The notes under the pieces were generated by a model. The model saw nothing but the letters and a program-made list of their open reading frames with translations, was not told the origin of the DNA and did no database searches. Made by a program: the position numbers and the translations under genes. 64,000 nucleotides of DNA, taken from the NCBI RefSeq assembly GCF_030014955.1, contig NZ_JAGRPV010000001.1, positions 4,588,001 to 4,652,000 of the forward strand, given 5' to 3'. This document shows positions 24,224 to 32,522 of this stretch, piece after piece. Numbering within the stretch: position 1 is the first letter of the stretch; every line of letters begins with the position of its first letter. The stretch is from Cohnella hashimotonis (lineage in GTDB: Bacteria > Bacillota > Bacilli > Paenibacillales > Paenibacillaceae).

Positions 24224-26317
24224 TCAAACCTTGCTTAATCTGGCCGCATCGATAAAAAACTTGCCCGCCCAGGGCTGGTTGCCGCCTACCGCGATGTAGT
24301 CGATGTCGATGCGGCTGACCGCATGCTTGTAGGACCAAGAACTAAAGCCAAGCGTCAGCTCCTGCCAGCCGGAAGGGTTCGGAATGGCGAACGGCCTGCT
24401 GAGCGTCGCGCCCGATTCGGAAGTGAGCGTGATGCGGGCCGTGTACCCGATCGCGCCAGGCGCTCCGGCCCATCCGCTGAGCGCGACCTTGAAGGACGAG
24501 AACGACGACCAGTTCTGCGATGCCGCAAACAGCTTGGTGATGCGCCTCGGCACCGCTCCGTTTGCGGCATCGCCCTGCACGCCGAGCAGCTTGGCGCCGC
24601 TATACGGAGCGGGCGTCGTCGAATCCCCGCCTGTCACCGCCGACACCGCGCTTACATGACTGCCGCCCGTCCATCCTTCCGTGCCGAACTCAAAATCGCC
24701 CAAGTTGTATTCAGCCTTCAGCAGCTGCACCTGATCGATAAAAAACTTGCCCGCCCACGGTTGATTTCCCCCTACCGCGCGAAATCTAATATCGATGCGC
24801 CGTACCTGGTCGCGGTAAGGCCACGATCCAATATCTAGCCGGAGCAGCTGCCAGCCGTTGCCCGTCGTCGGGAAGATTTGGGACAACGTCTGACCATTCT
24901 CTGCCGTAAGGCTGATCTGCGCTTCATAACCTGTCGCTCCCGGCGCCCCGCTCCAATGATTCAAAGCGACGCCAAGCTGCCGGTACTCGCCGCCATCCAC
25001 CGGCCGCTCGAATTCCCGGTATACGCCGCGCCACTGATCGCCGTTCACGGCCGCGCCCTGGATCTCCAGCAGCCTCCACTGATCGAATGCTGCGGGCACG
25101 TTCGGGCCGGCTTGTGAATAGCTCTGGGCGGCCTGCGCCACGTTCGCGCCTGCTTTCCAGCCTTCCTGGCCGGTCTCGAAATTGCCCAGATCGACGGTCG
25201 GCTCCACCAGACCGAGCGGGAACGGCTTGTTGGCCTTGTAATCCGCAATATAACGCTTCATAAATTGGTAATAGGCATCGCCGTGTCCCCCTTCGACGGG
25301 TTCGATATCGCGGCTATATTCGTAGGTGAAGTTGTCGACGAAGCGGGTTTTGCCCGCCGAGTCCTCGAACCGCTGCGCGATCCATTCGTTCCACCAGGTC
25401 AGGGTGACGATCTTGGGCCGCTCCGCGAAGGCGCGCTTCCACTGGGCGGCGAACGTAATGCCCCCTCTGCGCGGCGTAGCCGTTTCGAAGTCCGACATGT
25501 ACGACTGCTGGAATGCCGTCGACACCGAGAGTTGCTCCTTCTGCGTTCCGTTCATCCCGACAGGCTGCGGATGCGGCTGCAGGAACGACCATTCCTTATT
25601 GGCCAGCGACGTCTGCAGGCCCCACATTTTCCGCAGCGTGAAGTGGGCGGTCAGCGCGGACGGAGCGGCGTCCGTCACGAGCATGAGTGGCTTGCCTTCG
25701 TACCGGACGAACAGATCGTCGTACTGTCCGCCGGCATAGAAGCGATTATAAATATCGGTACCGGAAAATGCCGGATTCGGATCGTCGCTCCACGATGCGG
25801 TCCAGAACACGACATGCGGCGTGCGCAGGCCTTCCTGTCTCATCGCCTTCATCGTGTCCAGCAGCACGGTAGCCGGATGGACGAAGATATCCTCGTAATA
25901 CGCCGAATCCCATGTGCTGCGCGCATTGGTGTTATCGATATTGATAAAATCGACGCCCGCTTCCTCCAGCTGGATCAGATGCTGCCGGATGACCGCCGCA
26001 TTGTCCGAACGATAGTAGCCGAGCGCCGGCTGCGCCCAATAATGGAAGCTGTACAGCGGCCCCCAGGCGGGAGCCGTCTTGTTGATGCCCGAGTCGGTCA
26101 ATATGCGCTGAACGTCGTTTGTCGCGCCGCCGCCCGCGGGGACGACCGGATCGAACCATAACGAATAATTGATCGACACCAGATTATTCAGCGCGGTAAT
26201 ATCCAAAGCGCCCTCCGTCGATACAGCCTCGGCTGGTTTGACATTCACTGCAAGCGAAAGAAATGAAGCGACGAGCAAGGCCAATACGATCGTCCGTTTC
26301 AGAAGCCTTTTTCCCAT
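24224..26317 (-). CDS. Secreted glycosidase-like protein with two beta-sandwich modules
   Basis: 697 residues with a signal peptide (MGKRLLKRTIVLALLVASFLSLAVNVKPAEA). The start at 26317 has GGAGGGG upstream. The N-terminal two-thirds (about 40-375) resembles the GH99/GH71-like barrel group (YSFHYWAQPALGYYRSDN, VDFINIDNTNAR, PHVVFWTASW, TLTWWNEWIAQRFED); the assignment is tentative. Two homologous modules follow (about 380-545 and 550-697), both ending GGNQPWAGKFFID, probably carbohydrate-binding sandwiches. It is the last gene of the operon starting at 30920, so it likely releases the sugar carried by that transporter. Confidence 0.72.
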   Translation of the reverse strand: MGKRLLKRTIVLALLVASFLSLAVNVKPAEAVSTEGALDITALNNLVSINYSLWFDPVVPAGGGATNDVQRILTDSGINKTAPAWGPLYSFHYWAQPALGYYRSDNAAVIRQHLIQLEEAGVDFINIDNTNARSTWDSAYYEDIFVHPATVLLDTMKAMRQEGLRTPHVVFWTASWSDDPNPAFSGTDIYNRFYAGGQYDDLFVRYEGKPLMLVTDAAPSALTAHFTLRKMWGLQTSLANKEWSFLQPHPQPVGMNGTQKEQLSVSTAFQQSYMSDFETATPRRGGITFAAQWKRAFAERPKIVTLTWWNEWIAQRFEDSAGKTRFVDNFTYEYSRDIEPVEGGHGDAYYQFMKRYIADYKANKPFPLGLVEPTVDLGNFETGQEGWKAGANVAQAAQSYSQAGPNVPAAFDQWRLLEIQGAAVNGDQWRGVYREFERPVDGGEYRQLGVALNHWSGAPGATGYEAQISLTAENGQTLSQIFPTTGNGWQLLRLDIGSWPYRDQVRRIDIRFRAVGGNQPWAGKFFIDQVQLLKAEYNLGDFEFGTEGWTGGSHVSAVSAVTGGDSTTPAPYSGAKLLGVQGDAANGAVPRRITKLFAASQNWSSFSSFKVALSGWAGAPGAIGYTARITLTSESGATLSRPFAIPNPSGWQELTLGFSSWSYKHAVSRIDIDYIAVGGNQPWAGKFFIDAARLSKV

Positions 26318-26329
26318 CCGTTTCCCCTC

Positions 26330-27220
26330 CTACATTTTGATCGCGCCCGAAGTCATTCCCTGGATAAAATATTTCATGCCAAAAGAGAAAATCAGGACAA
26401 GCGGCAGAGAGGAAAGCGTATAGGCCGCGAATTGCACGCCCATATCCGTAATGCCGAACTGGTTCATGAACAGTGTGAGTCCGACGCCCAGCATCTGAAT
26501 GTCGGCGTCGCTGATCGTCAGGAGCGGCCATATATAATCGTTGTAAATGCCGACCGATTGCATAATGAATATCGTGCTGATAATCGGCAAGGAAAGCGGA
26601 AATACGAGGTGAAACAAAATTTTCCGTTCGCCAGCGCCGTCGATTTTAACCGCGTCGAAGATCTCGTTGGGCAGTCCGCCGATAAACGTGCGGCTGAGGA
26701 AAATGCCGAAAATCTGTCCGCCCGCCGCAGCCTGAATGAGAATCACCCAAGGCGTGTTGGTGAGCCCCAGATTGGCATACAGCACGTAGGAAGGAATCAG
26801 CGTCAAAATGCCGGGAATCATCAGCAAGCCGAGCATCATCATGAACAACAACTCTTTGCCCGGGAATTGCTTCTTGGCGAACACGTAGCCGGACAGCGTG
26901 GACAGCATAATGACCGCCATGCTGCCGATCACCGCATACAGCACCGTATTGACCACGTATCTCCAAATCACCTGCGCCGCGGATTCAAAATTCGCCCACT
27001 GGGGCGGACTTGGCAGTCCCCAGAAGCTGCCGAGAATTTGCGCGTTGCTTTTGAGCGAGCTGAAGGCCATGAAAAAGATCGGAACCAGCGTCGCCAGCAG
27101 GATGACCGACAGCAATAGATAGAGAACGAACTGGGAGGCTCGCGCTCTCCGCCGATGGCCCAGCCCTTCGCTCCTTTCAAGCGCACGTCCCCGAAGACGC
27201 TCCGTCGCGCTTTTCGCCAT
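26330..27220 (-). CDS. Carbohydrate ABC transporter permease, MalG type
   Basis: 296 residues, six-helix sugar permease with the EAA coupling loop (EIFDAVKIDGAGERKILFHLVFPLSLP). The start at 27220 has GAGGAGG upstream and follows the fusion permease by 18 bp. It should pair with the unusual beta-propeller/MalF fusion at 27239. No ATPase is encoded here; sugar importers of this class usually borrow a shared MsmX-type ATPase. Confidence 0.93.
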   Translation of the reverse strand: MAKSATERLRGRALERSEGLGHRRRARASQFVLYLLLSVILLATLVPIFFMAFSSLKSNAQILGSFWGLPSPPQWANFESAAQVIWRYVVNTVLYAVIGSMAVIMLSTLSGYVFAKKQFPGKELLFMMMLGLLMIPGILTLIPSYVLYANLGLTNTPWVILIQAAAGGQIFGIFLSRTFIGGLPNEIFDAVKIDGAGERKILFHLVFPLSLPIISTIFIMQSVGIYNDYIWPLLTISDADIQMLGVGLTLFMNQFGITDMGVQFAAYTLSSLPLVLIFSFGMKYFIQGMTSGAIKM

Positions 27221-27238
27221 ACGGGCAGCCCTCCTCTC

Positions 27239-29161
27239 TTAATCCGTCGAAGATTTCATGAATTTCATATTGACGATCGTCAGCGCGAGAATAATCGCGA
27301 ACATCGCCACGCCGAGCGCCGATGCGTAGCCGAGATCGTTGAATTGGGTCGCCGCGAAGTACATCTGCAGTGCGGGCACGTACGTCGAATCGAGCGGACC
27401 GCCGCGCGTCACGATCAGAATGCTGCCGAAGTCCTGAATAATGCCGATGAATGCCAGGATAATCAGCAGCTTCATCTGGCCGGCCAAAAACGGCAAATGC
27501 AGGGAACGGATAATTCTGGCGGCGCCGGCGCCGTCGATCTTGGCGGATTCGATCGCGTCCTGCGGAATCGAGATGAGCCCGGCGTAGAAAAGCAGCAGCG
27601 ACATGATGCCGATGAACGGAAAGCCCATGAAAATAATGGCCCAGATCGCCGTATGCGGATCCCCTAACCAGGAGTGGGCCCAGCCGCCAAGGCCGATCGC
27701 TTGCAGGACCTGATTCAGCAGACCGACGTTCGGATCGTAAAAGTTTTGCCAGATCAGCAGACTGGCGACCGACGGGATAATCATCGAGACGACAAAGGCC
27801 GTTCTGAACCAGTACTGCGCGCCTTTTCTCCGCAAATAGTAGATCAGCTCCGCCACGACAAGCGGCGGGACGATGGTTTTGAACAGCCCCGTAATCATCA
27901 GCAGCGCCAGATTGCCGAGCCCTTTGATCACGTAGGGATCGCCGAACATGCGCCTATAGTTGGCGAGTCCGACGAACGTAGACCTCCCGCCCGGCTTCCA
28001 ATCGTAGAAGGAATGGAATAGGCCGGAAAACGCGGGATAATACAAAAACATGGCGATGAGGCCGAAGGTCGGCAGCAGCATCAGATAGCTGAACCGCTCG
28101 CGCCATATCGCGCCGAAGATCCCCAGCCGATTGCTTTTCTTTAGAAAATAGAACAACCAAGCCAGCAAACCGGCGCCGACGGCCGCGACGACCAGCGCGA
28201 CGATGCGGGTCTGGAGCGCTTGGTGCTTGGCGACTGCAATGGCGCTACCGATCTCCAGCTTTTGAACGACGCCGGTGCTCGAACCCTTGAAGAGCAAGCT
28301 GCCGTCATTGCTCACCGCCACCGCACGTCCCGCGCCGTCCTTGCCGCTCGCCGCTTGCCAGAGCTGATCGCCGCCGCCGTCCAGCACATAGTCGTTGCCC
28401 GCAAAATCGGACACTGCGACATAACTCCCATCATCGGTAGCCGCAACCGCAGTTACGGAATCCGCAGCGGTAAATATCGAAGGCTCGGCGCCCTCCCGAT
28501 CGAAAATGAACACTTGATGCGAGGACGTCCCCGCTACGACCCTGCCCTGATCGGTAACGGACAGCGCATCGATCGTGCCGGACGCCGAATACTTCCCTAC
28601 TTGCTCGTGCGATGCGTTCAGCAGGTAGATATACTGATCGGAGCCGCCAAGCGCGATCCATTCTCCGTTGCCGGACACGTCGACCTTGCGCGGCTGGATG
28701 CCGATATCGATCTCTTTGAGCGGCTGTCCGTCCCGATCGTATACATAGGCCGACTTGGAGCCCTTGAGCAGCGCCACGATCGCCGAGCCGTCGCCTGCGG
28801 ACGCGACGCCGGTCACCGGCCGCTTCAGATTGCGGTCCCAGACGACGCTGCCTTCCGAATCGATCCGGTAGAGATGCCGGTCGTCGGAGGCAACCAGCAG
28901 GCTTCCGTCATTCAAATAAGCAGTAGCGGTCACGACGTTTTTGGTTTTGAAATCGAACAGCGGTTGTCCGTCCCCGTCGAATACCGACACCTTCGCGTCA
29001 TAGGTACCGACGGCCACCGCTTGCCCGTCGGCGCGCACCGAAAGCGACGTGATCTGGGCCTGACCCGCGGTCCATTGCGTGCGCGCCGCGAATACCGGAC
29101 TGCTGACGGCAAACAAAACGATTACGCCCAATACCGCCGATAGCATGGCGCTCAGCTTCAA
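27239..29161 (-). CDS. Beta-propeller fused to MalF-type sugar permease
   Basis: 640 residues from the TTG at 29161, chosen because AAAGGTGGGG lies just upstream; earlier in-frame starts at 29179 or 29185 lack a ribosome site. Layout: signal anchor (LKLSAMLSAVLGVIVLFAVSS), a WD40/PQQ-like propeller (about 30-310; repeats such as VSVFDGDGQPLFDF, LYRIDSEGSVVWD, AYVYDRDGQPLKEI, VFIFDREG), a transmembrane helix (about 320-340), then a complete six-helix MalF-type permease with the EAA loop AIESAKIDGAGAARIIRSLHLPF. By topology the propeller should face outside. Ordinary MalF partners are about 300 residues and have no propeller. Operon with SBP 29259 and permease 26330. Confidence 0.88.
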   Translation of the reverse strand: MKLSAMLSAVLGVIVLFAVSSPVFAARTQWTAGQAQITSLSVRADGQAVAVGTYDAKVSVFDGDGQPLFDFKTKNVVTATAYLNDGSLLVASDDRHLYRIDSEGSVVWDRNLKRPVTGVASAGDGSAIVALLKGSKSAYVYDRDGQPLKEIDIGIQPRKVDVSGNGEWIALGGSDQYIYLLNASHEQVGKYSASGTIDALSVTDQGRVVAGTSSHQVFIFDREGAEPSIFTAADSVTAVAATDDGSYVAVSDFAGNDYVLDGGGDQLWQAASGKDGAGRAVAVSNDGSLLFKGSSTGVVQKLEIGSAIAVAKHQALQTRIVALVVAAVGAGLLAWLFYFLKKSNRLGIFGAIWRERFSYLMLLPTFGLIAMFLYYPAFSGLFHSFYDWKPGGRSTFVGLANYRRMFGDPYVIKGLGNLALLMITGLFKTIVPPLVVAELIYYLRRKGAQYWFRTAFVVSMIIPSVASLLIWQNFYDPNVGLLNQVLQAIGLGGWAHSWLGDPHTAIWAIIFMGFPFIGIMSLLLFYAGLISIPQDAIESAKIDGAGAARIIRSLHLPFLAGQMKLLIILAFIGIIQDFGSILIVTRGGPLDSTYVPALQMYFAATQFNDLGYASALGVAMFAIILALTIVNMKFMKSSTD

Positions 29162-29258
29162 ATTTACCCCACCTTTCATTAGCACGTCGGTCCGGGCCGG
29201 TCAAGGAACGCCGCCTGGGCCGCTCCCGATCCGGCACAGACCGGGCGCCGGTCGTTCT

Positions 29259-30920
29259 CTATTCCCGTTTGGGCGGCTGCCGCTCCGGGTTATCCAGATC
29301 GGACACGTCCAGCTTGCGGAACGTCAGCGCCTCCGGCAAATAACGAAGCATCTGCTCCTGCATCTTGGCCAAGTAATCGTCAACCGTCATGCTGTTATAG
29401 AAGTAGCGCTGCACGAGGCTGACATACTCCTGGACGGAAGGCTGATAATCCTGAAGCCCGCGCGCAATCGTGTTCGAAGGTCCCTGAAGACCTTCCAGAT
29501 TGCCGATCTGCTTGAATGAAGCGAACGCCTTGGACATCTCCTCCGGCAGCGTAATGTCGTTCAGCGCCGGTGGTCCGTTCAGCGCCGCATCGCGGCTGTT
29601 CTGGATCGCGGTCACATAGACGCCGTAGCCTTCAGGGCTCGTCAGGTACATCATGAAGTCGACGCTGAGCGCAGTCTGCTTCGCATCCTTTTGCACGAGG
29701 CCGTAGAACCCGATCGGCAGCTGAATCGTGCGGGCCGGCGCCTGTACGTATTCCCCTTCCATCGAAGGCATATTGAAAAAGCCGAACTCGAAAGGCTTCA
29801 CGCCGTCCTTGACGCCGGTCTTCTCGGCATCTGCCAGATCCTTGGGCAGCTGCCAGTAAGCCGAAGGCGCGCCGAGCATCACCGCGGCCTTGCCTGTCAG
29901 GAACAGCTTGTAGGCCTGGGCCTCATTGGTTCCGAAGAAGCCCTCCGGCGTGTAGCTGAACAGCGTTTTGAGGTTTTCCATGACCGCTTTCCACTTGGGG
30001 TTGCCCGCCATTTTGTAGTCGCCCTGCTGTTCCTTGATCGCCTTCCAGACGCGAATCGGGTTTTTGGTCACCTTGCTCTCCGAGTCGTTGTACGGATCGG
30101 CCGCATCGTATTTCCATACGTCGTCAATGTCGGGGTTGTACGTATAATCCGCTTCCTGGGAGCGCGCCGTCTCGATGCTGTCCCTGAAGTACTGGTCGGG
30201 ATAAATACGCATCAGCCAGCCTGCCTGGCCCGACCAGATCGAGGAGGAATCTCCGGCAAGCGCGAACGGCGTGTACCCGGCCGCCTTGGCCTTTTTGAAT
30301 ATTTCGATGAGTTCGTTAAACGTTGCCGGCGGCTCCGTCACCCCGAGTTTTGCGAAAATGTCCTTGTTGTACAGCCACAGAATCTGTACCGTCTCGAAAT
30401 TAAGCACGTACAAGGAATCGTCGGCGCCTACCGCGCCCAGGTTGACGCCCATCGCCTCCAGGTTGAAGCTGTCTTTCCAGGGCTTGCCGGTGTACGGGTT
30501 GGTCTTGTCGAACCACGGATAGTAGTTGACGAATTTCCGCTGGGCCTGCAGATCCGCGACTTCGTTGATCATGGCGAGATCGACCTGCGGATCGCCTGCC
30601 GCGAACTGCGCGGTGAGCCATTCTTTATAGCCGCTCAGCGGCTTGATCTCGACGTTTACCTTCACCTTGGGGTGCTTGGCCATATAGGCTGCCGCCACCT
30701 TGTTCCACACCTCGCTGCTTTGCTGCGGCAGCGTGATATTAATCGTACCGTTCAGTTCTTCCTGCTGCGCTGCCTGGGACGCCGTATTGGACGGCGCATT
30801 CGTCGGCGAAGAGGCTGCAGACGGTTTGTTACCGCTTTCATTTTTGGAGCACGCCGCGAGCGCGGCAGCTATTAAGGATAACATTAAAATATAGCCCATC
30901 CACTTCTTTGCGTTGATCAA
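29259..30920 (-). CDS. Extracellular solute-binding lipoprotein, family 1
   Basis: 553 residues from the TTG at 30920 (GGGGGG upstream); an upstream in-frame start at 30980 would add a non-signal leader. Lipobox LAAC after a hydrophobic segment (MGYILMLSLIAAALAACSKN). Family 1 sugar-binding features: VAAAYMAKHPKVKVNVEIKP, LWYNKDIFAKLGVTEPPATFNE, GKAAVMLG. First gene of the operon with the propeller-permease, the MalG-type permease and the secreted glycosidase, transcribed from 31066-31094 and probably repressed by the GntR/LacI protein. Confidence 0.9.
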   Translation of the reverse strand: MINAKKWMGYILMLSLIAAALAACSKNESGNKPSAASSPTNAPSNTASQAAQQEELNGTINITLPQQSSEVWNKVAAAYMAKHPKVKVNVEIKPLSGYKEWLTAQFAAGDPQVDLAMINEVADLQAQRKFVNYYPWFDKTNPYTGKPWKDSFNLEAMGVNLGAVGADDSLYVLNFETVQILWLYNKDIFAKLGVTEPPATFNELIEIFKKAKAAGYTPFALAGDSSSIWSGQAGWLMRIYPDQYFRDSIETARSQEADYTYNPDIDDVWKYDAADPYNDSESKVTKNPIRVWKAIKEQQGDYKMAGNPKWKAVMENLKTLFSYTPEGFFGTNEAQAYKLFLTGKAAVMLGAPSAYWQLPKDLADAEKTGVKDGVKPFEFGFFNMPSMEGEYVQAPARTIQLPIGFYGLVQKDAKQTALSVDFMMYLTSPEGYGVYVTAIQNSRDAALNGPPALNDITLPEEMSKAFASFKQIGNLEGLQGPSNTIARGLQDYQPSVQEYVSLVQRYFYNSMTVDDYLAKMQEQMLRYLPEALTFRKLDVSDLDNPERQPPKRE

Positions 30921-31038
30921 TGGAATCCCCCCATAATAAAGATTGCGTTGAAGCTTGCCTAGTTCACGCTTGCGCGGCACGATGCAAACTGGTAGACCAA
31001 TTCGCTTGCCCCCCTCTTTTCATTAAATTAAGAATACT

Positions 31039-31094
31039 AACTAAATTAATTAGTTATTAATTAGAATTCTAATTAGATCCTTTCATACTGTCAA
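31039..31094 (-). promoter_or_regulatory. Promoter and operators of the propeller-permease operon
   Basis: Minus-strand TTGACA (31089-31094), 17-bp spacer, TAGAAT (31066-31071). A perfect 16-bp palindrome AATTAGAATTCTAATT (31059-31074) covers the -10 box. A second inverted repeat AACTAA/TTAGTT (31039-31055) lies downstream near the expected start site. A related site is found in front of the GntR/LacI gene (32404-32428). Confidence 0.8.
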
Positions 31095-31159
31095 TAGTCT
31101 ATTTCCGTTTGTTGCTGCAATGATTGTCTATACGAACCGTGTACGAAGCGCCCGGCGGT

Positions 31160-31218
31160 CAAAACAAATATGCCATAGGCTCTGAACCTGCCTCAGCGGC
31201 AGAATCAGAGCCTATGGC
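31160..31218 (-). terminator. Long hairpin terminator after the GntR/LacI gene
   Basis: 14-bp arms GCCATAGGCTCTGA and complement (31172-31218), with a nested CTGCC/GGCAG hairpin inside the loop, followed on the minus strand by a T-rich tract. It ends the regulator transcript before the operon promoter. The rest of the 343-bp gap 30921-31263 holds the promoter/operators and no gene. Confidence 0.75.
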
Positions 31219-31263
31219 ATGGTGGCGTGGCGAAGTCGCATCGGATCGTTCGCTGTCCGCGTT

Positions 31264-32382
31264 TTACGTAAGGGGACCGGTCGAGCTGCGGACGACGAGC
31301 GCGGGGATGATCTCGTCCTTCAGCGACGCGCTCCCGCCTTTGCTGGCTTTGGGAGCGCATAAGATTTCGACTGCTTTTTTCCCCATCTGCGCCGTGTTCT
31401 GGTTAATCGTCGTAAGGCCTGTGAACTGGGCGAACCTCAAATCGTCGTAGCCGATAATGCTGAGATCTCCCGGAACGGACAGCCCGTTCATCCGGGCGGC
31501 GCGCGACAAGCCGTAGGCCTTCAGATCGCTCGTTGCGAATATAGCCGTCGGCGGTTCGTTCAGCTCGAAAAAATAATGGAACCCGCGTTCGCCCGACTGC
31601 TGGTTCTCGGTGTCTGCGTCTATGACGTGCACGAGCTTCGGATCGAGCGGGATTTGCGCGATATCCAAGGCCAGCTTGTAGCCCTGCAGACGCAACGAGA
31701 ACTCCTGATTCAAGTCGACCAGCGACGAGCCGGTCAGCAAAATGCCGATCCGCCGGTGCCCGAGCGCAAGTAAATGCTGGGTCGCGAGATACCCCCCTGT
31801 CAAATTGTCGACGATCACGTAAGGCACGGGGAACTGCGGAAAATAGGAGTGAACGGTAACAAGGTCGCGCCCCTCCTTCATCCACTGTTCGATATGCTCC
31901 GACGTGAAGTCGTATTTGCCCATCGTGGTGGCGATAAACCCGGTATTCGGCTCATCCGGCAGCTTGCCGCTCAGCGAATAATCCCAGACGCCGAAGGCCA
32001 GTCCCCGGCGCTCCGCTTCCTCCCGGATCGCGCTGAACATCTCCTCGTAGAATCGGTGCTCCAAATAATAAATATGAGCTCCCGTATTGTGGACCAGATA
32101 GACGCGCTCAAGGCCGTTATTAGTGTATGGCGGCTCGGCTTGCTCCCGTCCCTTCGCTGCGGAGGAAGCGCCTTTGACAAAGGATCCCTTTCCCCTCAGC
32201 CGATAGATCAGCCCTTCGTTTACCAGCTCGGACAAGGCGCGGCGCGACGTCATTTCGCTTGTTTCGTACATGTTCGCAAGCTCCGTCTGGGACGGAATGA
32301 GCGAATCCGGCGGCCATTCGCCGGACACAATTTTCGCTTTAATATCATCAACGATAACTTGATATTTGGTTGGAACGGACAC
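31264..32382 (-). CDS. GntR/LacI chimeric transcriptional regulator (AraR-like)
   Basis: 372 residues from a GTG at 32382 (AAGGGG upstream). The N-terminal winged helix is GntR type (YQVIVDDIKAKIVSGEWPPDSLIPSQTELANMYETSEMTSRRALSELVNEGLIYRLRGKGSFV, about 7-70). The rest is a LacI/periplasmic-binding-type sugar sensor (about 85-372; HRRIGILLTGSSLVDLNQEFSLRLQGY, PTAIFATSDLKAYGLSRAARMNGLSVPGDLSIIGYDD). This is the architecture of the Bacillus arabinose repressor AraR. It sits directly upstream of the operon and shares palindromic sites with it, so it is the likely sugar-responsive repressor; the sugar is unknown. Confidence 0.92.
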   Translation of the reverse strand: MSVPTKYQVIVDDIKAKIVSGEWPPDSLIPSQTELANMYETSEMTSRRALSELVNEGLIYRLRGKGSFVKGASSAAKGREQAEPPYTNNGLERVYLVHNTGAHIYYLEHRFYEEMFSAIREEAERRGLAFGVWDYSLSGKLPDEPNTGFIATTMGKYDFTSEHIEQWMKEGRDLVTVHSYFPQFPVPYVIVDNLTGGYLATQHLLALGHRRIGILLTGSSLVDLNQEFSLRLQGYKLALDIAQIPLDPKLVHVIDADTENQQSGERGFHYFFELNEPPTAIFATSDLKAYGLSRAARMNGLSVPGDLSIIGYDDLRFAQFTGLTTINQNTAQMGKKAVEILCAPKASKGGSASLKDEIIPALVVRSSTGPLT

Positions 32383-32403
32383 TTAGCATCGACCCCTTCT
32401 AGC

Positions 32404-32428
32404 TTAGTATACTAATTAGAATTCGAAT
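32404..32428 (-). promoter_or_regulatory. Operator upstream of the GntR/LacI gene
   Basis: Perfect 12-bp palindrome TTAGTATACTAA (32404-32415) abutting ATTAGAATTCGAAT (32415-32428), which shares the ATTAGAATTC core with the palindrome at 31059-31074. A TATACT -10-like box lies inside, so autoregulation is likely. Confidence 0.6.
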
Positions 32429-32454
32429 AAGCTATTCTTTTTTGAAAAGCCAAA

Positions 32455-32481
32455 CAGCCACCGATCGTTCATCGATGGCTG
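32455..32481 (-). terminator. Terminator after the kinase/regulator pair
   Basis: Hairpin with arms CAGCCAYCGAT and complement around a short loop, followed on the minus strand by GTTTGGCTTTTC. It lies just beyond the response-regulator stop at 32523. Confidence 0.75.
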
Positions 32482-32522
32482 CGATTTTTCGCCTTGACTC
32501 CTATTATCTGCCTAAGCTCCGC

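Noticed and set aside
23740..24238. Repeat proteins on both strands of the 51-bp array
   Set aside because: All frames are open because the unit length is a multiple of three. No good ribosome site or family similarity was seen, and both strands look equally plausible, so non-coding is preferred.
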